Part shown: one piece after another, positions 30,945 through 43,004 of the stretch | Layout: the number at the start of each line of letters is the position of its first letter | Position numbering within the stretch: position 1 is the first letter of the stretch | Origin: Aurelia coerulea | Taxonomy: Eukaryota > Cnidaria > Scyphozoa > Semaeostomeae > Ulmaridae | Assembly (NCBI GenBank): GCA_039566865.1 | Contig: CM076960.1 | Location: 1,798,001-1,862,000, forward strand | Direction of reading: 5' to 3' | DNA length: 64,000 nt | Notes under the pieces: generated by a model | What the model was told of the DNA's origin: nothing | What the model saw: only the letters and a program-made list of their open reading frames with translations | Databases searched by the model: none | Translations under genes and position numbers: made by a program

Positions 30945-32757
30945 TTTCGAAAATCCCTATTTTTGCCCAAAAAGTAAGGTTATACCCTTTGCTTTTTTCC
31001 AAAGATGTGGAATTTTTGAATCCAAATATTTGGCAAAAAGGTAAGGCTATACCCTTCGGTTTTTCGCAAAAATATGGGATGTTTGAAAATCCCTATTTTT
31101 GGCCAAAGGTAAGGCTATACTCTTTGGTTTTTCGCAAAAAATATTGGATTTTCAAAAATCCCTATTTTTGGCCAAAAGGTAAGGGCTATATCCTTTCGTT
31201 TTTCGCAAAAATATGAGATTTTTGGATCCTAATATTTGGCCAAAAGGTAAAGCTATTCTCTTTGGTTTTTCGCAAAATATGGGATTTTCAAAAATCCCTA
31301 TTTCTGGCCAAAAGGTAAGGCTATACCCTTCGGCTTTTTGCAAAAATATGGGATTTTCGAAATCCCTATTTCTGGCGAAAAGGTAAGGCTATACCCTTTG
31401 GTTTTTCGCAAAAATGGGGAATTTTCGAAAATCCCAATTTTTGGGCAAAAGGTAAGGCTATACCCTTTGGTTTTTCGCAAAAATAGAGAATTTTTGAAAA
31501 TCCTAATTTCTGGCCAAAGGGGAAGGCTATACCCTTTGGTTTTTCGCAAAAATAGGAAATTTTCGAAAATCCCAATTTTTGGGCAAAAGGTAAGGCTATA
31601 CCCTTTGGTTTTTCGCAAAAATATGGGATTTTCGAAAATCCCTATTTCTGGCTAAAAGATAAGGCTATACCCTTCGGTTTTTCGTAAAAATAGGGAATTT
31701 TTGAAAATACCTATTTCTGGCCAAAAGGTAAGGTTATACCCTTCGGTTTTTTGCAAAAATATGGGATTTTCGAAAGTCCCTATTTCTGGCTAAAAGGTAA
31801 GGCTATACCCTTTGGTGTTTCGCAAAAATAGGGAATTTTTGAAAATACCTATTTCTGGCCAAAAGGTTAGGCTATACCCTTTGGTTTTTGGAAAAATATG
31901 GGATTTTCAAAAATCCCTATTTCTGGCCAAAAGGTAAGGCTACACCCTTTGGTTTTTTGCAAAAATATGGGATTTTCGAAAATCCCTATTTCTGGCTAAA
32001 AGATAAGGCTATACCCTTTGGTTTTTTGCAAAAATATGTGATTTTCGAAAATCCCTATTTCTGGCTAAAAGATAAGGCTATACCCTTTGGTTTTTCGTAA
32101 AAATAGGGAATTTTTGAAAATACCTATTTCTAGTCAAAAGGTAAGGCTATACCCTTTGGTTTTTCGCAAAAATGGGGAATTTTCGAAAATCCCAATTTTT
32201 GGGCAAAAGGTAAGGCTATACCCTTTGGGTTTTTTGCAAAAATATGGGATTTTCGAAAATCCCTATTTCTGGCTAAAAGATAAGGCTATACCCTTCGGTT
32301 TTTCGTAAAAATAGGGAATTTTTGAAAATCCCTATTTCTGGCTAAAAGATAAGGCTATACCCTTCGGTTTTTCGTAAAAATAGGGAATTTTTGAAAAATA
32401 CCTATACCCTTCGGTTTTTTGCAAAAATGGCCAAAAGGTTAGGCTAGGCCTATACTCTTTGGTTTTTGGAAAAATATGGGATTTTCAAAAATCCCTATTT
32501 CTGGCCAAAAGGTAAGGCTACACCCTTTGGTTTTTTGCAAAAATATGGGATTTTCGAAAATCCCTATTTCTGGCTAAAAGATAAGGCTATACCCTTTGGT
32601 TTTTTGCAAAAATATGTGATTTTCGAAAATCCCTATTTCTGGCTAAAAGATAAGGCTATACCCTTTGGTTTTTCGTAAAAATAGGGAATTTTTGAAAATA
32701 CCTATTTCTAGTCAAAAGGTAAGGCTTTACCCTTCGGTTTTTGCAAAAATAGGGAAT
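30945..32757. repeat. 69-bp satellite array, about 26 copies
   Basis: Tandem units of 69 bp (67-70) with consensus words AAGGCTATACCCTTTGGTTT, TTCGCAAAAATA, GATTTTCGAAAATCCCTATT and TGGCCAAAAGG. Start-to-start distances of exactly 69 are seen at 31471, 31540 and 31609. Because 69 is 23 codons, frames on both strands stay open and give 23-residue periodic peptides; I do not regard these as genes. Positions 31888-32100 recur without visible change at 32466-32678, a 578-bp later duplication. The array forms the outer end of the foldback structure. Confidence 0.95.
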
Positions 32758-34470
32758 TGTTTCCGGATTTTTATCGGTAGTACTTCGGAAATTAGTAAGC
32801 AATCCTTGCAATCACGGTCGCGGGAAGGCCGTTTTGCACAATTGTTCCCATTTTTCGAGACAATGCCTGAGTATTCCCAGCTAAAGAATGCAGGTCTTGT
32901 CTTCTCCGTCAACAAAAAAGCGAAAGATTCGTTTCGCATGGTGCAAAATGGCCTAAATTGCTAGCAAGTGAAGCAGCCGATCGGCGTTTGTTGTGTCGTG
33001 TTTGACGTCATCCATTGTACTGAGAGTTACTGATAAACAAAATTCCCTCACCGTACATTGCGTCTGAAGACGTGTGAAAACTCTATTCAAATTTAGAACC
33101 GACTGTATTGTTTCAAAGTACTATTTACTGTTCAAATTGAATAGCGATCGTTTCACAGTTGAGGGAATGTTTTGCCCCCTCTTGAGCTGAAAACCCCACC
33201 AAATGATGCGAAATTTATGTCAATCGATGCAGAATTTTGTCCTCTTTCGACTCATATTTTTTTCAGGATTTTATCTGCAACAGTTCAGAAATTATCGAGT
33301 AAACTTTGAAATATCGAAGTCGCGGAAAGGCCGTACTATTTACTGTTCAAAATTGAATAGTGATTGTTTCACAGTTGAGAGAATGTTTTGCCCCCTCTTG
33401 AACAAAAACCCCTACCAAATGATGCGAATTTTATGTCAATCGATGCAGAATTTTGTCCTCTTTCGACTCATATTTTTTCCAGATTTTTATCTGCAATGGT
33501 TCAGGAATTATCGAGTAAACTTTGAAATCGAAGTCGCAGAAAGGCCCTTTTACACAATGGTTCCACGCTAATTGGCCTCGAAAAGACAAAGGAAATCCAG
33601 TTTTTCGAAGTTAACTCTCCGAATATTCAGTCTAAAAATATGAAACTTGTTTGAGAAGATCGGCCATCTAATTCTGCATCGTTTGGTGTATAAATCGCAT
33701 GATTTTCGTCAAAAATGAAGGAATAAATGCGAGTTTTCTGTCAACCTTGAAATTGGCCGAGAACAAAAGAATCCTAAAAAATTCTCAACCAAAAAGCATC
33801 ACAGCGGCAAAATCCACTAAAAGCGACCTCTGCGAGGGCAAGCCGTGAGACTCCGGGCACAGCACTGTAGAAGTTTCTTCTTTAAATTCGCTTATTTGGG
33901 GGGTTTTTCTCCTAAAATATGTGTTGTTCTTTAGAGAATGTTTGTGTGCGATATTTGATGTATAAAACGTAATTTATGACTGGACTTTTTATTTGCTTTG
34001 CGATCAATTGAAACTTTGCATAGTAGTAACTGTAAAATAACTGTAAATACATTCAAGATAATTTCAAGTATTTTCTCTTTAAATTATTACCTTTTGAACA
34101 GCTGAAAAAATATCGTTTCTCTCATTGTCACTTTCTCCTTCTCTTGGATTTACATTTCTGTGATTTTTGCTTTTACGTTGTTTGTTTACATTTTCCTTGA
34201 GGACAACAGGTATCCTTCGAAGGTCTTCAAAATTTTCTGGGGCTCTAAGAAATTGTTTATTGAAATAAAAACCTCGTAAGTAAACCATTAATTTATTGAA
34301 AACATTGAAAGAAATTTCCTACTAGTTTTCATCGAGGATTTTCAAAGAATGTCAATCGCGTCTGGATAAAATATCTGAAAACGTGGCGTGAAACTTTTGT
34401 TGAAAATAAAGCGAAAAATTCTTAATTTAGTATCAAAAGATAGAGTATATTATGGGCTTCCTAAAAATAC
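32757..34470. repeat. Left arm of the foldback
   Basis: Contains an internal direct duplication of about 210 bp (about 33125-33335 and 33336-33545; GATGCGAAATTTATGTCAAT-type word) that keeps a reading frame open without resembling a known protein. The inner part carries the exon-like segment at 34079-34288. The reverse complement lies at 37750-39527. Confidence 0.85.
34079..34288 (-). pseudogene. Exon-like segment in left foldback arm
   Basis: The minus frame reads ENFEDLRR, PVVLKENVNKQRKSK and ERNDIF, followed by CAAAAG|GTAATA resembling a donor. The inverted arm at about 38059-38178 encodes ENFEDFLN-like, PVVLKENVNKRRKSK and ERNDIF. I do not recognise the protein. Synonymous-looking third-base changes hint at a former coding exon; the two copies are too short to prove it. 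Confidence 0.4.
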
Positions 34471-37400
34471 CAAATTTGGTATTTTCCGTGCAATAGTTGC
34501 GGAGATATTTATTGATTAAAGTTCTGGGATGGCCTAAGCTGCAGTCCTGCTCCCTATTGAAAGCGGCGCCTTTGATCTTTGAAGCATTATGTTCAGACTT
34601 TCGCAAATAAATCCGAAACTATTACTTGTTTTTAAATCATTTTAATATCAAATTGTAGAGCTTGAAAAGCTGCATCTTTTGGCAGAAAAAGCACTAAAAT
34701 CAGAACTATAGTTTCGGAGAAATTTGCAAGTTTCTTCATTTCGTCACGCTTGAGTAATAATTGCATGTCAACAAACCCAAATAGGTCGACTTTTCTTGAG
34801 TGATTCTCAAAAGTTGGCAAATTTTGGGCTGTTTTTTGGTTTGTTGACATGCAATTATTACTCAAGCGTGACGAAATTAAGAAACTTGCAAATTTCTCCG
34901 AAACTATAGCTCCGATTTTAGCGCTTTTTGCGCCAAAAGATGCAGCTTTTCAAGCTCTACATTTTGGTATTAAAATGATTTAAAAACAAGTAATAGTTTC
35001 GGATTTATTTGCGAAATTCTGAACACAATACTAACAAGATCAAAGGCGCCGCAGTTTAGGCCATCCCAGAACTTTAAGCAATGAATATCTCCGCAATTAT
35101 TGCACGGAAAAAAATTAATTTGGTATTTTTAGGAAGCTGAAAGCGTTCTCTATCGTTTGAAACTAATTAGGAATTTTTCTGAGCACTTTTAAAAACCTAT
35201 GCTTTTCCTCATTCCCTCATTACACGAGTTTTTAAAAGTGCTCAGAAAAATTCCTAATTAGTTTCAAACGATAGAGAACGCTTTCAGCTTCCTAAAAATA
35301 CCAAATTCAATTTTTTCCGTGCAATGATTGCGGAGATATTCATTGATTAAAGTTCTTGGATGGCCTAAACTGCAGTCCTGTACCCTATTGAAAGCGGCGC
35401 CTTTGATCTTGCTAGTATTGTGTTCAGACTTTCGCAAATAAATCTGAAACTATTACTTGTTTTTAAATCATTTTAATACCAAAATGTAGAGCTTGAAAAG
35501 CTGCATCTTTTGGCGCAAAAAGCGCTAAAATCGGAGCTTTAGTTTCGGAGAAATTTGCAAGTTTCTTAATTTCGTCATGCTTGAGTAATAATTGCATGTC
35601 AACAAACCAAAAAACAGCCCTAAATTTGGAGTTTTTGAGAATCACTCAAGAAAAATCGACCTATTTGGGTTTGTTGACATGCAATTATTACTCAAGCGTG
35701 ACGAAATTAAGAAACTTACAAATTTCTCCGAAACTATAGCTCCGATTTTAGCGCTTTTTGCGCCAAAAGATGCAGCATTTTAAGCTCTACAATTTGGTAT
35801 TAAAATGATTTAAAAACAAGTAATAGTCTCGGATTTATTTGCGAAATTCTGAACACAATACTAACAAGATCAAAGGCGCCGCAGTTTAGGCCATCCCAGA
35901 ACTTTAAGCAATGAATATCTCCGCAATTATTGCACGGAAAAAAATTAATTTGGTATTTTTAGGAAGCTGAAAGCGTTCTCTATCGTTTGAAACTAATTAG
36001 GAATTTTTCTGAGCACTTTTAAAAACCTATGCTTTTCCTCATTCCCTCATTACACGAGTTTTTAAAAGTGCTCAGAAAAATTCCTAATTAGTTTCAAACG
36101 ATAGAGAACGCTTTCAGCTTCCTAAAATACCAAATTCAATTTTTTCCGTGCAATGATTGCGGAGATATTCATTGATTAAAGTTCTTGGATGGCCTAAACT
36201 GCAGTCCTGTACCCTATTGAAAGCGGCGCCTTTGATCTTGCTAGTATTGTGTTCAGACTTTCGCAAATAAATCTGAAACTATTACTTGTTTTTAAATCAT
36301 TTTAATATCAAATTGTAGAGCTTGAAAAGCTGCATCTTTTGGCGCAAAAAGCGCTAAAATCGGAGCTATAGTTTCGGAGAAATTTGCAAGTTTCTTAATT
36401 TCGTCATGCTTGAGTAATAATTGCATGTCAACAAACCAAAAAACAGCCCTAAATTTGGAGTTTTTGAGAATCACTCAAGAAAAATCGACCTATTTGGGTT
36501 TGTTGACATGCAATTATTACTCAAGCGTGACGAAATTAAGAAACTTGCAAATTTCTCCGAAACTATAGCTCCGATTTTAGCGCTTTTTGCGCCAAAAGAT
36601 GCAGCATTTTAAGCTCTACAATTTGGTATTAAAATGATTTAAAAACAAGTAATAGTCTCGGATTTATTTGCGAAATTCTGAACACAATACTAACAAGATC
36701 AAAGGCGCCGCAGTTTAGGCCATCCCAGAACTTTAAGCAATGAATATCTCCGCAATTATTGCACGGAAAAAAATTAATTTGGTATTTTTAGGAAGCTGAA
36801 AGCGTTTTCTATCGTTTGAAACTAATTAGGAATTTTTCTGAGCATTTTTAAAAACCTATGCTTTTCCTCATTCCCTCATTACACAAGTTTTTTAAAGTGC
36901 TCAGAAAAATTCCTTACTAGTTTCAAACGATAGAGAACGCTTTCAGCTTCCTAAAAATACCAAATTCAATTTTTTCCGTGCAATGATTGCGGAGATATTC
37001 ATTGATTAAAGTTCTTGGATGGCCTAAACTGCAGTCCTGTACCCTATTGAAAGCGGCGCCTTTGATCTTGCTAGTATTGTGTTCAGACTTTCGCAAATAA
37101 ATCTGAAACTATTACTTGTTTTTAAATCATTTTAATATCAAATTGTAGAGCTTGAAAAGCTGCATCTTTTGGCGCAAAAAGCGCTAAAATCGGAGCTTTA
37201 GTTTCGGAGAAATTTGCAAGTTTCTTAATTTCGTCATGCTTGAGTAATAATTGCATGTCAACAAACCAAAAAACAGCCCTAAATTTGGAGTTTTTGAGAA
37301 TCACTCAAGAAAAATCGACCTATTTGGGTTTGTTGACATGCAATTATTACTCAAGCGTGACGAAATTAAGAAACTTGCAAATTTCTCCGAAACTATAGCT

Positions 37401-37745
37401 CCGATTTTAGCGCTTTTTGCGCCAAAAGATGCAGCATTTTAAGCTCTACAATTTGGTATTAAAATAATTTAGAAACAAGTAATAGTCTCGGATTTATTTG
37501 CGAAAGTCTGAACATAATGCTTCAAATATCAAAGGCGCCGCTTTCAATAGGGAGCAGGACTGCCACTTAGGCCATCCCAGAACTTTAATCAATGAATATC
37601 TCCGCAATTATTGCACGGAAAAAATTAAATTTGGTATTTTCAGGAAGCTGAAAGCGTTCTCTATCGTTTGAAACTAATTAGGAATTTTTCTGAGCACTTT
37701 TAAAAACCTATGCTTTTCCTCATTCCCTCATTACACGAGTTTTTG
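34470..37745. repeat. Core array of alternately inverted 415-bp monomers (830-bp period)
   Basis: The same segment recurs at about 34632, 35463, 36292 and 37122, spacings of 829-831 bp. Each 830-bp unit contains two dyad centres, one near the AACAAACCAAAAAACAGCCC loop and one near CTATGCTTTTCCTCATTCCC, so monomers alternate head-to-head and tail-to-tail. Copies differ by only a few bases. Open frames on both strands (FVDMQLLLKRDEIKKLANF) follow from the repeat. Confidence 0.93.
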
Positions 37746-37749
37746 GTCA

Positions 37750-39527
37750 AGCACCCCAGAACTTTTATGGTTCAAAATATCCGCAACTATTGCACCAAAA
37801 TATTCAATTTTGATATCTTTAGGAAGCCCATAATATGCCCTGTCGTTTGACACCAAATTAAGGATTTTAATTAATTTTTGTGAAAAGAGTTTCTTGCAGT
37901 ATTTCAAAATACTTCACTGTATCCAAACCAAAATCCTCGAGAAAAACTTAAAAGAAACGTGGTTTTCTTTCAACAACAAGTAAACTACCGTATTCGAAAT
38001 TAATTGTTCACTTCATGGTGGCTATTACCAAAGCACCACATAATTTTGAAGACTTTTTGAATTGCAGGGAACCTGTTGTCCTCAAGGAAAACGTGAACAA
38101 ACGCCGAAAGAGCAAAACATCACAGGAAATTCGAGAGAGAAAAACAGATTGTGAGAGAAACGACATTTTTCAGGTTTGAAAGATAGTAATCTAAAAAGAA
38201 AATACTTGAAATTATCCTGAAAGTATTTACAGTTATTGTACAGTACTACTATTCAAAGTCCTGCAAAGTTTCAAAAGATTGCAAAGCAAATAAAAAAGTA
38301 CAGTCATAAATTACGCTTTATACATCAAATGTCGCACACAAACATTCTCTAAAGAACAACATATATTTTAGGAGAAAAACCCCCAAAAAGCGAATTTAAA
38401 TAAGAAACTTCTACATTGCTGTGCCTAGAGTCTCACGGTTTGCCTTCGCAGAGGCCGCTTTTAGTGGATTTTGCCGCTGTGATGCTTTTTGGTTGAGAAT
38501 TTTTTAGGATTCTTTTGTTCTCGGCTCATTTCACGGTTCACAGAAAACTCGCATTTATTCCTTCATTTTTGACCAACATCATGCGATTTATACATCAAAC
38601 AACGCAGAATTAGATGGCCGATCTTCTCAAACTAGTTTCATATTTTTAGGATGAATATTCGGAGAGTTAACTTCGAAAAACTGGATTTCCTTTGTCTTTT
38701 CGAGACCAATTAGCGTGGAACCATTGTGTAAAGCGGCCTTTCTGCGACTTCGATTTCAAAGTTTACTCGATAATTCCTGAAATATTGCAGATAAAAATCT
38801 GGAAAAAATATAAGTCGAGAGAGGACAAAATTCTGCATCGACTGACCTAAAATTCGCATCATTTGGTGGGGGCTTTCAGCTCAAATGGGGGCAAAACATT
38901 CCCTCGACTGTGAAACAATCGCTATTCAATTTTGAACAGAGAAAAGTAGCAGTCGGTTCTTCGATTTCGATTTCAAAGTTTACTCGATAATTCCTGCGCT
39001 ATTGCAGATAAAAATCTAGAAAAAATATGAGTCAAAAGAGGACAAAATTCTGCATCGATTGACATAAAATTCGCATCATTTGGTGGGGTTTTCAGCTCAA
39101 GAGGGGGCAAAACATTCCCACAACTGTGAAACGATCGCTATTCAATTTGAACAGTAAATAGTACTTTAAAACAATACAGTCGGTTCTAAATTTGAATAGA
39201 GTTTTCACACGTCTTCAGACGCAATGCACGGGCATGAGGGAATTTTGTTTATCAGTAACTCTCAGTATAATGGATGACGTCAAACACGACACAACAAACG
39301 CCGATCGGCTGCTTCACTTGCTAGCAATTTAGGCCATTTTGCACCATGCGAAACAAAGCTTTCGCTTTTTTGTTGACGGAGAAGACAAGACCTGCATTCT
39401 TTAGCTGGGAATACTCAGGCATTGTCTCGAAAAATGGGAACAACTGTGCAAAACGGCCTTCCCGCGACCGTGATTGAAAGGATTGCTTACTAATTTCCGA
39501 AGCACTACCGATAAAAATCTGGAAACC
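37750..39527. repeat. Right arm of the foldback, inverted relative to the left
   Basis: Reverse complement of 32757-34470. It includes the exon-like segment (PVVLKENVNKRRKSK on plus at about 38087-38131), the AACAACATATATTTTAGGAG stretch and the duplicated GATAATTCCTG blocks (38767 and 38988). Confidence 0.85.
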
Positions 39528-39534
39528 ATTCGCT

Positions 39535-39655
39535 ATTTTTGCAAAGAACCGAAGCCTTACCTTTTGGCCAAATATTGGGATTCAAAAATCAAATATCTTT
39601 TGCGAAAAACCAAAGAGTATAGGCCTACCTTTTCTCCAAAAATTGGGATATTCGA
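39535..39655. repeat. Two-copy remnant of the 69-bp satellite, inverted
   Basis: GAAGCCTTACCTTTTGGCCA and AACCAAAGAGTATAGGCCTA are the reverse complement of the 30945-32757 unit. Confidence 0.85.
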
Positions 39656-39659
39656 AAGA

Positions 39660-40795
39660 TAATAATCTAAAGAGAAAATACTTGAAATTATCCTGAAAGT
39701 ATTTACAGTTATTGTACAGTACTACTATGCAAAGTTTCAAAAGACTGCAAAGCAAATAAAAAAGTCCAGCCATAAATTACGTTTTATACATCAAATAACG
39801 CACACAAACATTCTCTAAAGAACAACATAAAGTTTAGGAGAAAAACCCCCAAAAAGCTAATTTAAATAAGAAACTTCTACACTGCTGTGCCTGGAGTCTC
39901 ACGGTTTGCCTTCGCAGAGGCCGCTTTTAATGGATTTTGCCGCTGTGATGCTTTTTGGTTGAGAATTTTTTAGGATTCTTTTGTTCTCGGCTCATTTCAC
40001 GGTTCACAGAAAACTCCCATTTATTCCTTCGTTTTTGACCGAAACCATGCGATTTATACACCAAACAACGCAGAATTAGATGGCCGATCTTGTCAAACTA
40101 GTTTCAGATTTTTAGGATGAATATTCGGAGAGTTAACTTCGAAAAACTGGATTTCCTTTGTCTTTTCGAGACCAATTAGCGTGGAACCATTGTGTAAAAC
40201 GGCCTTTCCGCGACTTCGATTTCAAAGTTTACTCGATAATTCCTGAACCTTTGCAGATAAAAATCTGGAAAAAATATGAGTCGAAAGAGGACAAAATTTT
40301 GCATCGATTGACATAGAATTCGCATCATTTGGTGGGGGCTTTCATCTCAAGAGGGGGCAAAACATTCCCTCAACTGTGAAACAATCGCTATTCAATTTTG
40401 AACAGAGAAAAGTAGCAGTCGGTTCTTCGATTTCGATTTCAAAGTTCACTCGATAATTCCTGAACTATTGCAGATAAAAATCTAGAAAAAATATGAGTCG
40501 AAAGAGGACAAAATTCTGCATCGATTGACATAAAATTCGCATCATTTGGTGGGGGTTTTCAGCTCAAGAGGGGGCAAAACATTCCTTCAACTGTGAAACG
40601 ATCGCTATTCAATTTGAACAGTAAATAGTACTTTGAAACAATACAGTCGGTTCTAAATTGAATAGAGTTTTCACACGTTTTCAGACGCAATGCACGGGCA
40701 TGAGGGAATTTTGTTTATCAGTAACTCTCAATGGATGACGTCAAACACGACACAACAAACGCCGATCGGCTGCTTGAATTGCTAGCATCGTCTTC
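39660..40795. repeat. Second partial copy of the right foldback arm
   Basis: Direct repeat of about 38185-39320, starting at AAAATACTTGAAATTATCCT and ending near CGGCTGCTTGAATTGCTAGC, followed by unrelated sequence. Confidence 0.87.
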
Positions 40796-41390
40796 GTAAA
40801 TTAAATTCTTAGCCGTAAAAGGGGCAAAATGCACACTAGTTTCTGAGACAACGCCTATTCAAATTCAAACACAAGAAATAACATTTTGATACAAAAGACA
40901 ATAACCTTTTTTTTAATAGTTTATTGTTTCAATGCTCGTCTGCTGCACGTGGAATTTTGCACAGAAAGTTTGTATCGAAGTAAACATCACTATGTTTAGG
41001 CCAAAACTTACCGTATCAAATATCCATTTTATTTATCTCGGCGATGAGAGAGTGCTCTTTCTAGCTCAAAATTATTTGTTATGAAGAGAGAAAAATTAAA
41101 CGGGAATCTTTTATCTTTCACACGACCTCGTGCCCAATTTCTTAGTCAAATCTTGCTCAAATCTATTAGAATTTGCCCCCCCCCCCATTTACGTCTTTAT
41201 GTTACTCCTCCATTGTCAGGTTCCTTTCAGCCCGTTTTCGCGAACTTTTAAGCAACAATATTAATTTCAAAGCCAACTATTTCGCGTCTCCTCTCCCGTC
41301 TATATCTCCCTGGTATTTTGTGTCTCTACGGACGAGAGGATGGTGCAAACGGGCAGAGTTCTACCAACGTTGCCAAAAAGGTTGTCCGGT
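40796..41390. other. Intergenic, nothing clear
   Basis: No gene recognised; a C-run at 41177-41186. Confidence 0.5.
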
Positions 41391-41395
41391 TTGAA

Positions 41396-41573
41396 AATAG
41401 ACCTTATAGGTATTGCACAAAAGTCTGGATCGGGCGATATTTGATACATTTTTGGAATGTTTATCAGACGGGTTCATTTGATCAGCGTCATTTGAAAATT
41501 AATCAGATTTCTGGAAAAAGTGTAAAAAACTCGCTCGATCCAGACCCTTTTTGGAACAGCTAAAAGGTCCATT
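41396..41573. mobile_element. Family S180 MITE, degenerate
   Basis: AATAGACCTTATAGGTATTG at the left and AACAGCTAAAAGGTCCATT at the right, with CTCGCTCGATCCAGACCC inside. Confidence 0.62.
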
Positions 41574-41741
41574 GAGCTTTCACCAAGAAACTAGGTTTTC
41601 GAATCAGGCTGTTTGGTTTCTTAATATTTTGGCTACCGTCCCCAAACTGTAAACGGTAATTAGAAGAGGGTACCTTTCTGAAATCCGGGCGGCAGACCCC
41701 CGTCCACCCACAAGTAATGTACCCCCCCCCCGGGCTAAAAA

Positions 41742-42200
41742 AGCTGGTTCCTTTGATTTGAATGGCTTGAAAGGAACTTTAGCTACTTTGCTACAAGTCT
41801 ACCGTTCGCTTTTTTTATATCTTCAATATTTTTAGAATTACAGCAGCTTTTAAGTTTTCATTAATTTGAGGTCGCGACGTCATCAAATTATTAAATCCTG
41901 GACCAGAAAAGTTACAGATTCCTGCTTGCCATCATATTGTAGACCTTTATGGACTACGATTTTCATGAAATTTCTACCAATTTTCCTCAATTAGTTTGGA
42001 AGCTACGATTATTCAAAAAAACTTCAAAACTTTGCTTGAATCCTTTTTGAAAAAAGAAAACGCTGTACAGAAGGCATACAGAAGGGTGAGTTAGAATAAT
42101 AGCAAAGTAGCTAAGGGTCCTTTCAAACAATTCAGTTCAAAGAAAGGTTGAATAACCAATTACATCAGCTCCTTGGATGCCCTTGTTGGATGCCTATGCT
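41742..42200. mobile_element. Degenerate family M9b copy
   Basis: GGTTCCTTTGATTTGAATGG, GAACTTTAGCTACTTTGCTA, GCGACGTCATCAAATTATTA and TCATATTGTAGACCTTTATG follow the M9b order. The left end is lost, and GGATGCCTATGCT lies near 42186-42198. Confidence 0.5.
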
Positions 42201-43004
42201 TCAAGCATAGAAATAGGCTTGAAGTAACTGCTTTCCCAGAAATGAATTCACCGATTGGCATTAAAGTTTTCAAATATTTTTCTGGACATTTTTAGCCATT
42301 TCAGGAATTCAAAAAAGTACATTTATAGCTTGCAGTTCCTTTTAAATTAGTTTCTCGGTGGTGTATTCTTACCAAATTCCAAGAACTACTGATGATTAAG
42401 CCGGTCAACCTTTCTGGCGCATCAGGTAAAATTAGGCTTAATTTGCGATCATTCGAACGGATTCCAACGTATATGAGAAATCCGAATTTGAATAAATTGC
42501 AGACGTTCAGACAAGCAGCACTCAAGAGTTACGGAACGATCATAAATTAACAATTAATAACTCACTTTCTTATGACTTCGAAAGCATTTTCCTTTAAAGG
42601 ACATCTGTAAAAACTTATAAATAATGAAAGACAGCTACGCATTTAACAAGTAAAGGTAAAATGGGTTCAGGATGTTTTGGAAATTCGACTGCACGAGATT
42701 AATCATTAGTAATTAGCTGAATAGTGCCGTGGAAAAATTTCTCTAATGAAAACGCGTTCTGCCGAATATACTATATATATATGAAGTTTTTGAATTTAAA
42801 ACAAAATTTTGAGGATAATAGGCAAGAATGGAGGAAAATCTCGTTCTATTTGATCCTTGTGTGAATATTTTCTGCAAAGTATTTGAAGCCTGTTTGTAGG
42901 CAAACCGAAAATACAAAACGTTGTTCGGTGAGAAAAAGGTCAAGACGTTTCCAAGCCTGTAGTTTTTTAGCTGCTCCTCAGATTCTTTAAACCAAACAAT
43001 CACC
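42201..43004. other. Intergenic, nothing recognised
   Basis: AT-rich sequence with a short TATATATATA run at 42771-42781; no gene or clear repeat. Confidence 0.5.

Larger units (their letters stand above)
30945..40795. mobile_element. Giant foldback structure, about 9.9 kb
   Basis: Order: 69-bp satellite (30945-32757), left arm (32757-34470), palindromic core array (34470-37745), right arm inverted to the left (37750-39527), satellite remnant inverted (39535-39655), second partial right arm in direct repeat to the first (39660-40795). Arms match over 1.7 kb, for example CCGATCGGCGTTTGTTGTGT at 32978 and its inverse at 39300 and 40761. Drosophila FB and sea-urchin TU elements also have long inverted repeats built of short tandem subrepeats, so a foldback-type element is one explanation; rearranged satellite DNA is another. 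No transposase found. Confidence 0.75.

Noticed and set aside
30989..32678. Many 60-105 codon frames with 23-residue repeats such as YGIFENPYFWLKDKA
   Set aside because: They occur on both strands and in several frames because the satellite period is a multiple of three; no splice or start context supports a gene.
33203..33571. 122-codon frame with an internal duplicated block
   Set aside because: It lies in the foldback arm, the duplication is at DNA level, and the inverted arm does not preserve the frame.
34632..37442. Repeated frames encoding FVDMQLLLKRDEIKKLANF on both strands
   Set aside because: They are copies of the same palindromic monomer in alternating orientation; the peptide follows from the repeat and resembles no known protein.
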